From positions 27,195 to 91,194 of the forward strand of contig JAKSJQ010000004.1 in NCBI GenBank assembly GCA_024402115.1: 64,000 nt of DNA, written 5' to 3'. The notes beneath the pieces are model-generated. The model saw nothing but the letters and a program-made list of their open reading frames with translations, was not told the DNA's origin and did not search any database. The stretch's first letter is position 1. Each line of letters begins with the position of its first letter. Below, one piece after another: positions 53,364-62,859 of this stretch. This DNA is from Bacteroidales bacterium. Lineage in GTDB: Bacteria > Bacteroidota > Bacteroidia > Bacteroidales > UBA932. The position numbers and the translations under genes were made by a program.

Positions 53364-56300
53364 TATCTGTCATAGCGGTGGAATGTCTTTGCCCCACCGG
53401 TCTCCGTGACGTATGTGTAGTTCTTGTTGGAAACCTTCACATAGTCCTGTTCGTATTGGGCTTTATTCTTAGCCTCGACGGAGCCTCTCGAAGAGCTGTC
53501 CGGATTAGTCATGCTGTCATGAGCCGGATAGCTTCCCTCTGAAGTCCTGTAGTTGAGCGAGAACATCCTGACAGACGCCACTCCCCTGGAATCCCTGATC
53601 TTCACCGGAAGCAATGAGTTGTCCTGCGTCCTCAAAGTCACGGTCAGATTCACCTTGTCAGGCAAGGCAAAGACGGCGAAGACCTGGCGAGGGAGATTCC
53701 CACTTTCCGTCGACTGGTGCCAGTAATCTCTGTTCAGCACATAGAAGGCATTTTCTATACCATAGTCAGTCATGATAGTCCGTTGCTCCTCCTGTGGTCC
53801 GAGAACGTACGTGCCAGTCAACTCCGTCCTATAGTATTCGTAATGGAGGGCACCGTCCTTCTTCTCCCGCCATGTCAACGAAGAGACAAGCTCGCAGCTG
53901 ACATCGACCAAGACATTGCCTGTTCGCAAACCCTGATCTCCCCAGGCATACAGAACGAAACCGCTGCCTTCCTTCCATTGGACTGAGAACTCGACAGGCT
54001 CCTTTCCGTGTATGCCGGCAAGGTTTGATGGTCTGACATTCTCTAAGGCGTTATATTGGCTGATACCGCTCCACAGTCGATTTTCTTCCGCATCCCACGC
54101 TCGACTGGAATAATACCGAACATCGCTGAGAGAAGCGTTCGTAACCCCTCCCGTATAGTTATAGTAATCCGCATAGGCATATTCGACCGAATGGCCGCCG
54201 ACAGTTTTCAGGATGAGATCTCCCACACACTCCTGCCAGTTGCTTCCCACATAATCCACAACCTTCCTATGCATGGCATAAGGAGAGGACATCGTAAATG
54301 CGGCAGTCCTCTGTATATGATAGCTTTTCATCGCCTTGCGCTGTTTAGTATCAGGATTCAGAGGCGTACAGTCCTCATAGCTGACTGTTCGAGAAGGTTC
54401 CAGGACAAAATCCGTCTTCGAGCCTACAAGATCATACTGGGCCGATCGGTCCCCTGCCAGAAAGCTCACGTCGGAGCAGTCACGGAGAGCATCCAAAGAG
54501 GAATGATGTCTTCCCGTATAGAACATGGAACCCTCCAATGTGATTCCAGAGGGATTGCTGACCACCAAGCGGTAGTCGCTCACATCTCGGCTCGCCGAGC
54601 GTGGATATCCGTCAATATTGGTCTGGGAGCCACAATGCCAGAGTTCGATTGGGGCGATGTCGAAAGACAGAGGGACGCCGACGCCTTCTGCGTTCGACGA
54701 GCTAAGGCGGCAGTCCCAAATCGGGACGGCATTCGCGGCGTACCGACCATAAAGGCGCGAAAGCTCACGATTCAGAGATTCCGTATCTCCTCTGTTTTCC
54801 ATGGACAGGACAAGTCTCGCTGCCGGTCCGTCGCTCCGTTCAGAGCCCATGGCCAGCACAATGCTCTGGCTATCTGAGACAGCATTATCAACAGATGCAT
54901 TTCCGGAGCTGCACGAGGTTCTTTGCTCTATGCCCACGAGCATGTCAGAATACTTTCCAAGGTCGAAGCCGTATGACGCAGAGGAATTCAGATTTCGTCC
55001 CTGCCTGTCCACAAGGAACAAATCAACGTCAGCCGGATCACCGTTTATCACTGGCCTCAGTAAGCCCTCGTCCGACACTCTCATTCGAGCCTTCCTGACG
55101 ACGACGGGCTTATCTGCTTCGTGAGTGAGGTCACTTATCGGCTTACCATCAGGGCCGAAAAGATAAAGCAGGTTTCCTACGCCCACAGTCGGCATTTCTG
55201 CCTTCATGACGCAGCTCAGCACATTACCCTGAATATCTATCGGGCCGAAGCCTATGTCACCAGACACAACCCCAGAACGGACCAGACGCAGACTGCAGGA
55301 CGGGAGTTCGTCAGCCAGCATCTTCACCAATCCAGGAAGGAGAGTCACCTGAATAAGGTTGCTCTCTCCAACATAAAGGTCATCTGCATCATGCAGCCCC
55401 TGCAAAATCTTCCACGACCCCAAACCTAGCTTATAGCGAGTCCTGTTTTCGACTCTCCAGGACACTTCCCTCAAGCCTCCTGGAGTCAGAAGAAGGGTCA
55501 GATCATACTCATGGTTTCGCACAAGGTCGAAGTTGGTGCAGTCATCCTCTCCCGGGTACAGGCGATAAGTAACCGAACCATCCATCACCGACTCGTCCTT
55601 GAAACGGCATAGAACCTCCAGATAGGTACATCGCTCCGGGTGGGACAGATTGTCAGGGACCTTGCTCACCGGGTCCATATTGCCAGGAAGAAGCGTTCCC
55701 TGGCAGTTTTCGAGCGTATACAAGGTGATAGGACTGCCTGCGTTTATGGATAACAGATCTGATTGCGACGCGTAATCCCCATCCATGACGACCGGCTTTC
55801 CCGTCGGAGCCGCCGTCTCAGCACGACTCCCGGACTTACCGAAAGGCGTCACGGCTGTCGCTCCCTGCATAAGTCGCACGGACACCACCTCAAGTTCATC
55901 CATGGCGCTTGGGTCCAGCCGGAAACTGATTTCCGAGACCATCCTTTCGAAGAGAATGCTTACGATATCACCATCTCTGGCCACATAGTGAGTATCAGAC
56001 CAAGCCATAGGAATTCCCGAGTCCAGATCCTTAATTTTCGATATAGCTACGCTAAATGAAGCCAGTTCAGTTTCCCTTGCCGGGAAATCCACATTGCCAA
56101 CATTAGCCAACGCATAGACCGCATACTCTGCCCCTCTGACCAGTTTCATCGTAACGGTCTTGGAGCTAGAACCCAGGTGTTGGACTGTCTCGATGCGTCC
56201 TCGTCTATATGCAGCGATCCAATAGTCCGATACAGCATCCACATTTGCAGAGATACTGCTCTTCGTGTTCTCGTCCCAGTCGGCACAAAAGCTGACCTCA

Positions 56301-56416
56301 ACGATCTCTGCTTCGCCGTCAGATTCTTCAGAAATAAGCAGGTCACTAGTGCACGAAGAGACCCAAATAAGGCTCAAAACAGCAACCAGAGCCTTTGGAA
56401 ACAGGTTTCCGCGCAT
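53363..56416 (-). CDS. Fimbrillin-type DUF4906 lipoprotein
   Basis: This 1017-aa lipoprotein has a lipobox in LSLIWVSSC. Its N-terminal fimbrillin-like beta domains (about 35-345) carry the family turns AYRRGRI..GAEYAVYALANVGN and LVRNHEYDLTLLLTPGGL. Long beta-rich regions with no enzymatic motif follow up to FHRYDR. DUF4906 proteins are large tip or anchor partners of Bacteroidetes (Mfa/FimA-type) pili. It lies 2 bp after the DUF4493-type gene. Codon choice is noticeably different from the window average (more TCC, ATA and AGA, less CTC). No major fimbrillin or anchor gene is seen nearby. Confidence 0.7.
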   Translation of the reverse strand: MRGNLFPKALVAVLSLIWVSSCTSDLLISEESDGEAEIVEVSFCADWDENTKSSISANVDAVSDYWIAAYRRGRIETVQHLGSSSKTVTMKLVRGAEYAVYALANVGNVDFPARETELASFSVAISKIKDLDSGIPMAWSDTHYVARDGDIVSILFERMVSEISFRLDPSAMDELEVVSVRLMQGATAVTPFGKSGSRAETAAPTGKPVVMDGDYASQSDLLSINAGSPITLYTLENCQGTLLPGNMDPVSKVPDNLSHPERCTYLEVLCRFKDESVMDGSVTYRLYPGEDDCTNFDLVRNHEYDLTLLLTPGGLREVSWRVENRTRYKLGLGSWKILQGLHDADDLYVGESNLIQVTLLPGLVKMLADELPSCSLRLVRSGVVSGDIGFGPIDIQGNVLSCVMKAEMPTVGVGNLLYLFGPDGKPISDLTHEADKPVVVRKARMRVSDEGLLRPVINGDPADVDLFLVDRQGRNLNSSASYGFDLGKYSDMLVGIEQRTSCSSGNASVDNAVSDSQSIVLAMGSERSDGPAARLVLSMENRGDTESLNRELSRLYGRYAANAVPIWDCRLSSSNAEGVGVPLSFDIAPIELWHCGSQTNIDGYPRSASRDVSDYRLVVSNPSGITLEGSMFYTGRHHSSLDALRDCSDVSFLAGDRSAQYDLVGSKTDFVLEPSRTVSYEDCTPLNPDTKQRKAMKSYHIQRTAAFTMSSPYAMHRKVVDYVGSNWQECVGDLILKTVGGHSVEYAYADYYNYTGGVTNASLSDVRYYSSRAWDAEENRLWSGISQYNALENVRPSNLAGIHGKEPVEFSVQWKEGSGFVLYAWGDQGLRTGNVLVDVSCELVSSLTWREKKDGALHYEYYRTELTGTYVLGPQEEQRTIMTDYGIENAFYVLNRDYWHQSTESGNLPRQVFAVFALPDKVNLTVTLRTQDNSLLPVKIRDSRGVASVRMFSLNYRTSEGSYPAHDSMTNPDSSSRGSVEAKNKAQYEQDYVKVSNKNYTYVTETGGAKTFHRYDR

Positions 56417-56418
56417 AT

Positions 56419-57516
56419 TTATTTCAGTTTAAAATCACTGATGTTCTTGATACCAGGAAGACCATAATAAGAGGATACGATATCCCCTTTTATATAGACT
56501 TTCTTGCCCAGGTTGGTCGGATTGTCGACGAGATTCAGGGCAGCACGTATCGCACCTGAAGGGAGCTGAACAGACATACATGATGCCTTCGTCGTGACTG
56601 AGGATTTTGAGGCAATTGCAAGATGCGTAGACGAGCTGAACGGGGCGCTGAAGCTTATTCCAGTAGACGAAGATGTCATATCCCCACCGACGATGTAACC
56701 CGTTACCCAGACGCCTGTCTTTCCGACATTGTTCTTCGCATCCGACACTGAAAGAGCCGACTCCATATCATCTCCACCCGCACCGGAACCACCTATTACA
56801 AAAGAGTCCGACACATAGTTTCGAGTAGTGTCAACGGACACGCTTATACCTCCCGAGGCAGCAGAAGAACCACCGGATGAAGAGGCTGAAACCGACACAT
56901 TCAAGGTCAGAATTTCCTGGCTCTCGAGAGTCTTCGTAAGCAAGGTTGTTTCACTTGCTCCCTCATTGAGAACGAGTGATACTGAGCCCGGCTTAAAATA
57001 AGCAATTCGCGTTTCCCGATATGCGTAGAGCAGTTTTCCATCATTAGACTTCAGAAAAAGAGAGGCCTGAGGATAGGCTGTAAGGAACTCTGGAGCGACC
57101 TTGAGTTTCATGCCGGAATTCATCTGTCTGCAGACCATTTCCACCTTGGCGACCGCACCGGGATTCACGACCACGCACTGCTCGTCACCATACTGCGGAG
57201 CATCGAACTGAGGCTTGGAAAACTCGGAAGAAACCAGCTTCACGTCATAGGTCCCTGACTTCACAAGAAGCGACTCCGGAGACGCCCCGTAGAGACCGGA
57301 ATAAACCACCGTCCCATCGGATTTCGTAACCGTCAGAATAAAATCGTTGGTATCAGGAATATCACTGACAGCCTTGCTCGGAGTGAACGATTCCGTCACC
57401 ACCCTTAGGCTTATGTACCCTTCTTGCTTTCCATCGAGCCACGCGCATGATGTGCAGAACATCAGAAGAAGGGTCAGCGGTGCAAGGCTCTCCAAAAATC
57501 TCTTTCTCATATCCAT
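56419..57516 (-). CDS. DUF4493-type fimbrillin-associated lipoprotein with C-terminal OB-like domain
   Basis: This 365-aa lipoprotein has the signal RKRFLESLAPLTLLLMFCTSC. A DUF4493-like N-terminal domain (GYISLRVVTES, FILTVTKSDGTVVYSG, GTYDVKLVS) is followed by a Ser/Gly-rich linker (ASSSGGSSAASGG) and a domain like DUF6359 (VGKTGVWVTGYIVGG, KGDIVSSYYGLPGI). Start codons at 57519, 57516 and 57510 are near a GGGGGAGG ribosome site; 57516 is a compromise. It is co-transcribed with the DUF4906 gene. Role is probably as a pilus accessory or surface protein; the evidence is domain resemblance from memory. Confidence 0.65.
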   Translation of the reverse strand: MDMRKRFLESLAPLTLLLMFCTSCAWLDGKQEGYISLRVVTESFTPSKAVSDIPDTNDFILTVTKSDGTVVYSGLYGASPESLLVKSGTYDVKLVSSEFSKPQFDAPQYGDEQCVVVNPGAVAKVEMVCRQMNSGMKLKVAPEFLTAYPQASLFLKSNDGKLLYAYRETRIAYFKPGSVSLVLNEGASETTLLTKTLESQEILTLNVSVSASSSGGSSAASGGISVSVDTTRNYVSDSFVIGGSGAGGDDMESALSVSDAKNNVGKTGVWVTGYIVGGDMTSSSTGISFSAPFSSSTHLAIASKSSVTTKASCMSVQLPSGAIRAALNLVDNPTNLGKKVYIKGDIVSSYYGLPGIKNISDFKLK

Positions 57517-57550
57517 CATGCCTCCCCCGCTACAGGAAGCAAGCGCAAAA

Positions 57551-57581
57551 TAAGAAAAGAGCCCGCCAATCGGCAAGCTCT
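57551..57581 (-). terminator. Terminator of the uvrD-like helicase gene
   Basis: On the minus strand a 9-bp stem (57572-57580 with 57559-57567, two G-T pairs) is followed by TTTTCTT. It separates the helicase gene from the fimbrillin-type pair. Confidence 0.75.
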
Positions 57582-57622
57582 CTGCTCATATTTGCATTTT
57601 TTCGTAGCGTTTTAACTTTTTC

Positions 57623-60253
57623 CTACTCCTTCACGACGCGAATCTTAGCGTATTTGAGGATGAGAATCTTCTCTCCGTACTCATCGAAGAGTATCCTAGC
57701 CTTGAGATCGACAGCCGAGCCCGAGAGATCGACTATCTTTCCGAAGCCGAAACGGTTATGCTGGACCCTGACGCCGACCTTGAGTTCGGAAACCGGAGAA
57801 GGGATGAAATCCACCTCCGCCGTCGGGAGCGGACGCTGGCCTGTACCGGCTGGACGCGAGATCGGGCGTGCTGTTCCTGGCGTAGACGGGCGCGCTGCAG
57901 AAGGGCGACGCTCGGTCACCGCGCGACTGCTGCCGCCGTATGAATATCCCTGACCGCGGGAAGAGCCTCCACCATAGCTGCCACTGCGGGAAGAGCCTCC
58001 ACCGTAGCTGCTACCGCGAGACGAACTTCCAGCGCCATAGCCGCCACCGTATGAACTTCCGGAACCACCGCCATAAGAAGTTCCGCGGGTCTGCCCCCAG
58101 AAAGGAGCATCGTCGTCCATGTCACCAACCGCACCGATCGGAAGCGGATTCTTTATGTATCGAGGGTCAATCTCCCTGACGAATCGGGACGGAGAGTTGA
58201 ACTCGGTCTTGCCGTTGCGCATGCGCTGCTTGGAATACGTGATGACGAGCACGTTCTTGGCCCTGGTCATCGCAACATAGAAAAGTCGCCTTTCCTCCTG
58301 AATTTCAGAGGGAGAAGCCAGCATTCCACCGGTCGGGAAGAGATTCTCCTCCATGCCGGACACGATGACGTAAGGGAACTCGAGGCCCTTCGAGGTATGC
58401 ACGGTCATCAGTGCGACCTTATTGTCCGAATCCTCGTCGTCCTCCTCCTTCACGTCGATGGCGCTCAGAAGCGAAATGTTCTCGAGGAAGGCACCGAGAG
58501 TGACGACAGGAAGGTCAGACTCCGAAATCTGGAAATCATCCGGAATGGATGTTCCGTCTCCGCCGGCATTCATCTGTATAGCCTCGAAATCCTCGTTGTG
58601 ACGCTCCTCCACGAAGCCCTTCACCGAATTCAGGAGTTCCTCGACGTTCGCAGTCCTGCTCTGGCCCTCGATCGAGGTGTCTGCGCGGTACATCGCAAGC
58701 AGGCCTGACTCCATGGCCACGGACACGGCAAGCTTGTACGCATCCGTAGGAGGCACATCCCTAAGTTGCTGACTCTCATCACCTTCATCCACTATCTGGC
58801 CGACAGCTTCTACGCTGAATTTCCGAATCATGTCGCAGAACTCACGTATCTTTGCGACCGCTGCTGCCCTGCCGAAGTAGTTTGCGATGTCCTCAAGGTA
58901 GGCAGCCTCAATCAGCGTGCAGCCATGCTCGGCCGCAGCCTTTGCGAGAGCATCGACGGAAGTGTCTCCGATACCCCTTGTCGGCTTGTTCACCACCCTT
59001 CTGAAGGACTCGTCGTCACGCGGGTTCACCACGAGCTTGAAGTATGCCATCAGGTCCTTCACCTCCTGTCTGTCGAAGAATGAATTACCCGAATATATCA
59101 TGTACGGAATGTTCCTCTTGCGGAGCATCTCCTCTATCGCACGGGACTGGGAATTGGTCCTATAAAGAACAGCAAAGTCTTGATACTGAGCCTTATCAGC
59201 CTGTATCCTCGAGACTATCTCATTTGCGATGAGCATGGCCTCCTCCTTGTCCGTATAACCTTCCACGAGCTTGATGAGCTCGCCCTCCTCACCGGCCGAG
59301 AAGCAGGTCTTCGGAATCCTCGCCTCGTTCTTCTCGATAAGGGTGTTCGCAGCGTTCACGATGACCTGGGTGGAACGGTAGTTCTGCTCCAGGCGGAACA
59401 GCTTGGCCTCGGGATAGTCCTTGCGGAAATTGAGTATGTTCTCGACCTTCGCACCACGGAAAGCATAGATGGACTGGGAGTCGTCACCCACCACGCACAG
59501 ATTGTGGTGCGCGGCACTCAAAGCCTTGAGTATCAAATACTGTGCATAGTTGGTATCCTGATACTCATCCACCATGATGAAGCTGAACCGTCCAGCGATC
59601 TCGTTGCGTGCCTGCTCATGGTTTCGGAGCAGGATGTTCATGTTGAAGAGTATGTCGTCGAAGTCCATGACTCCGGCGGCGCGGCACTTCTCCCAATATC
59701 TCTGATAGATGTCGACCAGCCTACCCTTCTTGGCACGGACGTCGTTCTCGATGGCCGCGCCGTTGGTCCTGTACGAGCCCGGCGACACCAGCGAGTTCTT
59801 GGCCGAAGATATGCGCGCGAGCACGTCCTTGGGCTTGTAGACCTTGTCGTCCAGCTGAAGTTCCTTGATACATGTCTTCACCAGGCTCGTAGAGTCGCCC
59901 TGGTCATAGACAGTGAATTCCTTCGGGTAGCCGAGAAGGTCGGCATAGTCCCTGAGGAAACGAATGAACACCGAATGAAAGGTTCCCATCTGGATTTTCC
60001 AGGCATTTCTGCCGCCCACCATCTGGGCGACTCTCTCCTTCATCTCAGACGCTGCCTTCTTGGTGAAAGTAAGGGAAAGGATCCTCGAAGGATCGCATCC
60101 CTGAGCTATCAGATACGCGATTCTGCTTGTCAGCACGCGTGTCTTACCTGAGCCTGCACCCGCCACGATAAGTACCGGTCCATCCACACAGCTGACAGCT
60201 TTCTTCTGCTCGCTGTTCAGCCCCTCCAAAATAGCACTTATTTTCTCTTCCAT
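57623..60253 (-). CDS. uvrD: UvrD/PcrA-type ATP-dependent DNA helicase with Gly/Ser/Tyr-rich linker
   Basis: This 876-aa superfamily 1A helicase has Walker A VAGAGSGKTRVL, motif Ia LTFTKKAASEM, motif II MVDEYQDTNYAQY, motif III VVGDDSQSIYAFRGA, motif IV LEQNYRS, motif V VALMTVHTSKGLEFP and motif VI RRLFYVAMTRAK. It unwinds DNA from 3' to 5' in repair and replication restart. A long low-complexity stretch (about residues 715-800) of SYGGGSS-type repeats links the core to a conserved C-terminal Tudor-like end (VRVQHNRFGFGKIVDLSG) that contacts RNA polymerase in PcrA. The ATG at 60253 is chosen from the start of homology (MEEKISAILEGLN). Confidence 0.93.
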   Translation of the reverse strand: MEEKISAILEGLNSEQKKAVSCVDGPVLIVAGAGSGKTRVLTSRIAYLIAQGCDPSRILSLTFTKKAASEMKERVAQMVGGRNAWKIQMGTFHSVFIRFLRDYADLLGYPKEFTVYDQGDSTSLVKTCIKELQLDDKVYKPKDVLARISSAKNSLVSPGSYRTNGAAIENDVRAKKGRLVDIYQRYWEKCRAAGVMDFDDILFNMNILLRNHEQARNEIAGRFSFIMVDEYQDTNYAQYLILKALSAAHHNLCVVGDDSQSIYAFRGAKVENILNFRKDYPEAKLFRLEQNYRSTQVIVNAANTLIEKNEARIPKTCFSAGEEGELIKLVEGYTDKEEAMLIANEIVSRIQADKAQYQDFAVLYRTNSQSRAIEEMLRKRNIPYMIYSGNSFFDRQEVKDLMAYFKLVVNPRDDESFRRVVNKPTRGIGDTSVDALAKAAAEHGCTLIEAAYLEDIANYFGRAAAVAKIREFCDMIRKFSVEAVGQIVDEGDESQQLRDVPPTDAYKLAVSVAMESGLLAMYRADTSIEGQSRTANVEELLNSVKGFVEERHNEDFEAIQMNAGGDGTSIPDDFQISESDLPVVTLGAFLENISLLSAIDVKEEDDEDSDNKVALMTVHTSKGLEFPYVIVSGMEENLFPTGGMLASPSEIQEERRLFYVAMTRAKNVLVITYSKQRMRNGKTEFNSPSRFVREIDPRYIKNPLPIGAVGDMDDDAPFWGQTRGTSYGGGSGSSYGGGYGAGSSSRGSSYGGGSSRSGSYGGGSSRGQGYSYGGSSRAVTERRPSAARPSTPGTARPISRPAGTGQRPLPTAEVDFIPSPVSELKVGVRVQHNRFGFGKIVDLSGSAVDLKARILFDEYGEKILILKYAKIRVVKE

Positions 60254-60260
60254 AGTGACG

Positions 60261-60268
60261 CGAAAATA
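60261..60268 (-). promoter_or_regulatory. -7 box (TATTTTCG) of the helicase gene
   Basis: It matches TAnnTTTG at 7 of 8 positions and ends 7 bp before the ATG at 60253, another leaderless-type arrangement. It is back to back with the nqr promoter. Confidence 0.45.
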
Positions 60269-60281
60269 CACAAAAAATGCG

Positions 60282-60289
60282 TATATTCG
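60282..60289 (+). promoter_or_regulatory. -7 box (TATATTCG) of the nqr operon
   Basis: It matches TAnnTTTG at 7 of 8 positions and predicts an A-rich leader of about 30 nt before nqrA at 60328. Confidence 0.5.
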
Positions 60290-60327
60290 CGACGCGTTTT
60301 TAAGAAAACTCAAAAACAGTTTAAATA

Positions 60328-61677
60328 ATGTCAAACAACATCCAATTGAAAAAAGGTCTCAACATCCCTATCTCGGGTGCTGCGGACCAGTCAATCAGGA
60401 AGGTGATCGTACCTGATGTAGTCGCTGTAAAGCCGACTGACTTCAGGGCTCTCAAGGCCAAGCTCGCAGTCAAGGAAGGCGACCGTGTCCTCGCAGGTTC
60501 ACCAGTCCTGATCAACAAGGAGTGCGCCGACATCGTCTTCACATCACCTGTAAGCGGTACTGTGGCAGAGGTTGTCAGGGGCGAGAAGAGAAAGTTGCTT
60601 GAGGTCCGCATCAAGGCAGACCAGGCTGTTGAGTATGTTGATTTCGGCAAGCAGGACGTCAAGGCTCTTGACGCAGAGGCTGTCAAGGCTCTCCTCATGA
60701 AGAGCGGTCTCTGGGCTTGTCTTATCGAGCGTCCTTACGGTGTCGTGGCTAACCCAGCCGCTGCCCCTAAGGCCATCTTCGTTTCAGCATTCTCTACCGC
60801 ACCTCTCGCAGCTGAGGTTGAGTTCGCTCTCGCAGGCGAGCTCGCAAACATCCAGGCAGCCGTTTGCGCTCTCGGAAAGATCGCTCCGGTACACATGTCA
60901 TTCGCCAGCGAGCAGTCTGCTTTCTACGGCGTTGAAGGTGCTACCAAGCATGTCTTCACCGGTGCTCACCCTGCAGGCAACGTAGGTGTCCAGATCCATC
61001 ATGTATGCCCAATCCAGAAGGGCGAGACCGTATGGACCGTGACCATGCACGAGCTTGCAATCATCGGCCGTCTCCTCAACACCGGTAAGTATGATGCCAC
61101 CCGCACCATCGCAGTGACCGGTCCTAAGGCTATCAAGCCTGCCTATGTAAAAGCTGTCGCTGGTATCTCAATCAGCGCACTCAAGGAATTCTTCGACGCT
61201 TCAGAGGGTCTCCGCTATGTCAGCGGCGACTGTCTCACCGGTAAGAATGTCGGAGCAGAGGGCTTCCTCAGCTTCCACGACAATCAGGTGACCATCCTCA
61301 AGGAGGGTAACGAGTATGAGGCATTCGGCTGGGCAAAACCTTTCAGGTTCAAGCAGTTCAGCTCATCTCACACCTACTTCCACTGGATCCTCGGCTGGCT
61401 CAGCCCTAAGCAGTACGACCTCGACACCAACCTCCACGGAGGCGAGCGTGCATTCGTCGTATCTGACGTTTACGGCAAGGTATTCCCTATGAACCTCTTC
61501 CCTATCTACCTCACCAAGGCTTGCATCGCCAAGGACATCGACAAGATGGAGAAGTTCGGTATCTATGAAGTCCTCGAGGAGGACCTTGCACTCTGCGAGT
61601 ATGTCTGCCCTTCAAAGATCAACATCCAGCAGTACATCGCAGAAGGCATTGAACTCATGATCAAGGAAATGGCTTAA
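60328..61677 (+). CDS. nqrA: Na+-translocating NADH:quinone reductase subunit A
   Basis: This 449-aa peripheral subunit has the NqrA start IQLKKGLNIPISGAA, VSGTVAEVVRGEKRKLLEV, GAHPAGNVGVQIHHVCPI and the SGDCLTGKNVG block. It contributes to quinone binding in the six-subunit Na+-pumping complex that couples NADH oxidation to sodium export. It leads the nqrABCD.. operon, divergent from the helicase gene, and nqrB follows 12 bp later. Codon use is of the highly expressed type. Confidence 0.96.
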   Translation: MSNNIQLKKGLNIPISGAADQSIRKVIVPDVVAVKPTDFRALKAKLAVKEGDRVLAGSPVLINKECADIVFTSPVSGTVAEVVRGEKRKLLEVRIKADQAVEYVDFGKQDVKALDAEAVKALLMKSGLWACLIERPYGVVANPAAAPKAIFVSAFSTAPLAAEVEFALAGELANIQAAVCALGKIAPVHMSFASEQSAFYGVEGATKHVFTGAHPAGNVGVQIHHVCPIQKGETVWTVTMHELAIIGRLLNTGKYDATRTIAVTGPKAIKPAYVKAVAGISISALKEFFDASEGLRYVSGDCLTGKNVGAEGFLSFHDNQVTILKEGNEYEAFGWAKPFRFKQFSSSHTYFHWILGWLSPKQYDLDTNLHGGERAFVVSDVYGKVFPMNLFPIYLTKACIAKDIDKMEKFGIYEVLEEDLALCEYVCPSKINIQQYIAEGIELMIKEMA

Positions 61678-61689
61678 AGACGAAGAATT

Positions 61690-62847
61690 ATGAACGCAAG
61701 AAATATCGTAGACAAGATCAAGCCTACCTTTGAGAAAGGTGGCAAGCTTGGATTCCTCCATTCTACATTCGACGCCTTCGAGACATTCATGTTCGTCCCT
61801 AACACCACCACCAAGAGCGGTGCGCACGTAAGGGACTGCGTCGACATCAAGCGCGTGATGATCATCATGGTTCTCGCCCTCGTTCCTGCATTCCTCTTCG
61901 GTACATGGAACATCGGCTACCAGCACAACCTCGCATTCGGTCTCGGATGGGGTTTCTGGAACATGATTTGGTACGGTCTCGTAAAGATCATTCCGCTCGT
62001 ACTCGTAACTTACATCATCGGCCTCGGCATCGAGTTCACCTCGGCACAGCTCAACGGCCATGAGGTCAACGAGGGTTACCTCGTTACCGGATTCATCCTC
62101 CCTCTCATCGTCCCAGTAGACGTTCCTCTCTGGATGCTTGCAATCGCTACCGCATTTGCAGTCATCATCGGCAAGGAGGTCTTCGGCGGCACCGGTATGA
62201 ACATCTGGAACCCTGCACTCATCGCACGTGCATTCCTCTTCTTCTCATACCCAAGCAAGATGTCTGGCGACAGCGTATGGGTAGGTGGCGTATCAAGGTT
62301 CAATGAGATCGGCAAGGCTTGGCAGGCAGGCAACGGCATCGTTGACGGCTTCTCAGGCGCTACCCCTCTCTCAGACCCAGCCGGCTACAGCGCTCTCGAC
62401 ATGATCATCGGTACCGTACCTGGTTCAGTCGGTGAGACTTCAGTAATCGCTATCCTCATCGGTGCAGCAATCATCATCTTCACCGGCGTCGCAAGCTGGA
62501 AGATCATGGTATCATCAATCGCCGGCGGTCTCATCGTAGGCTGGCTCGGTGGTCTCGTGATTCCAGACGCAGTACCTGCATGGTATCACCTCATCATGGG
62601 TGGTTTCCTCTTCGGTACCGTCTTCATGGCAACCGACCCTGTAACCTCTTGCCAGACCGAGTGCGGTAAGTGGATCTACGGATTCCTCGTAGGTGCCCTC
62701 GCCGTGATCGTACGTCTGTTCAACCCAGGTTATGCTGAGGGTATGATGCTCGCAATCCTTCTCATGAACACCTTCGCACCACTCATCGACCACTGCGTGA
62801 TCGAGAGTACTCTTAAGAAGAACGCGAAGAAAGCAAGAATCGCATAA
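61690..62847 (+). CDS. nqrB: Na+-NQR subunit B
   Basis: This 385-aa membrane subunit has about ten hydrophobic segments. The covalent FMN attachment threonine is Thr225 in GFSGATPLSDP. The segment GGTGMNIWNPALIARAFLFFSYP is typical. NqrB carries FMN and riboflavin and forms much of the sodium path. It is a little shorter than the Vibrio protein (about 412 aa). The gap to nqrC is 12 bp. Confidence 0.96.
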   Translation: MNARNIVDKIKPTFEKGGKLGFLHSTFDAFETFMFVPNTTTKSGAHVRDCVDIKRVMIIMVLALVPAFLFGTWNIGYQHNLAFGLGWGFWNMIWYGLVKIIPLVLVTYIIGLGIEFTSAQLNGHEVNEGYLVTGFILPLIVPVDVPLWMLAIATAFAVIIGKEVFGGTGMNIWNPALIARAFLFFSYPSKMSGDSVWVGGVSRFNEIGKAWQAGNGIVDGFSGATPLSDPAGYSALDMIIGTVPGSVGETSVIAILIGAAIIIFTGVASWKIMVSSIAGGLIVGWLGGLVIPDAVPAWYHLIMGGFLFGTVFMATDPVTSCQTECGKWIYGFLVGALAVIVRLFNPGYAEGMMLAILLMNTFAPLIDHCVIESTLKKNAKKARIA

Positions 62848-62859
62848 ACAGACAGCACC

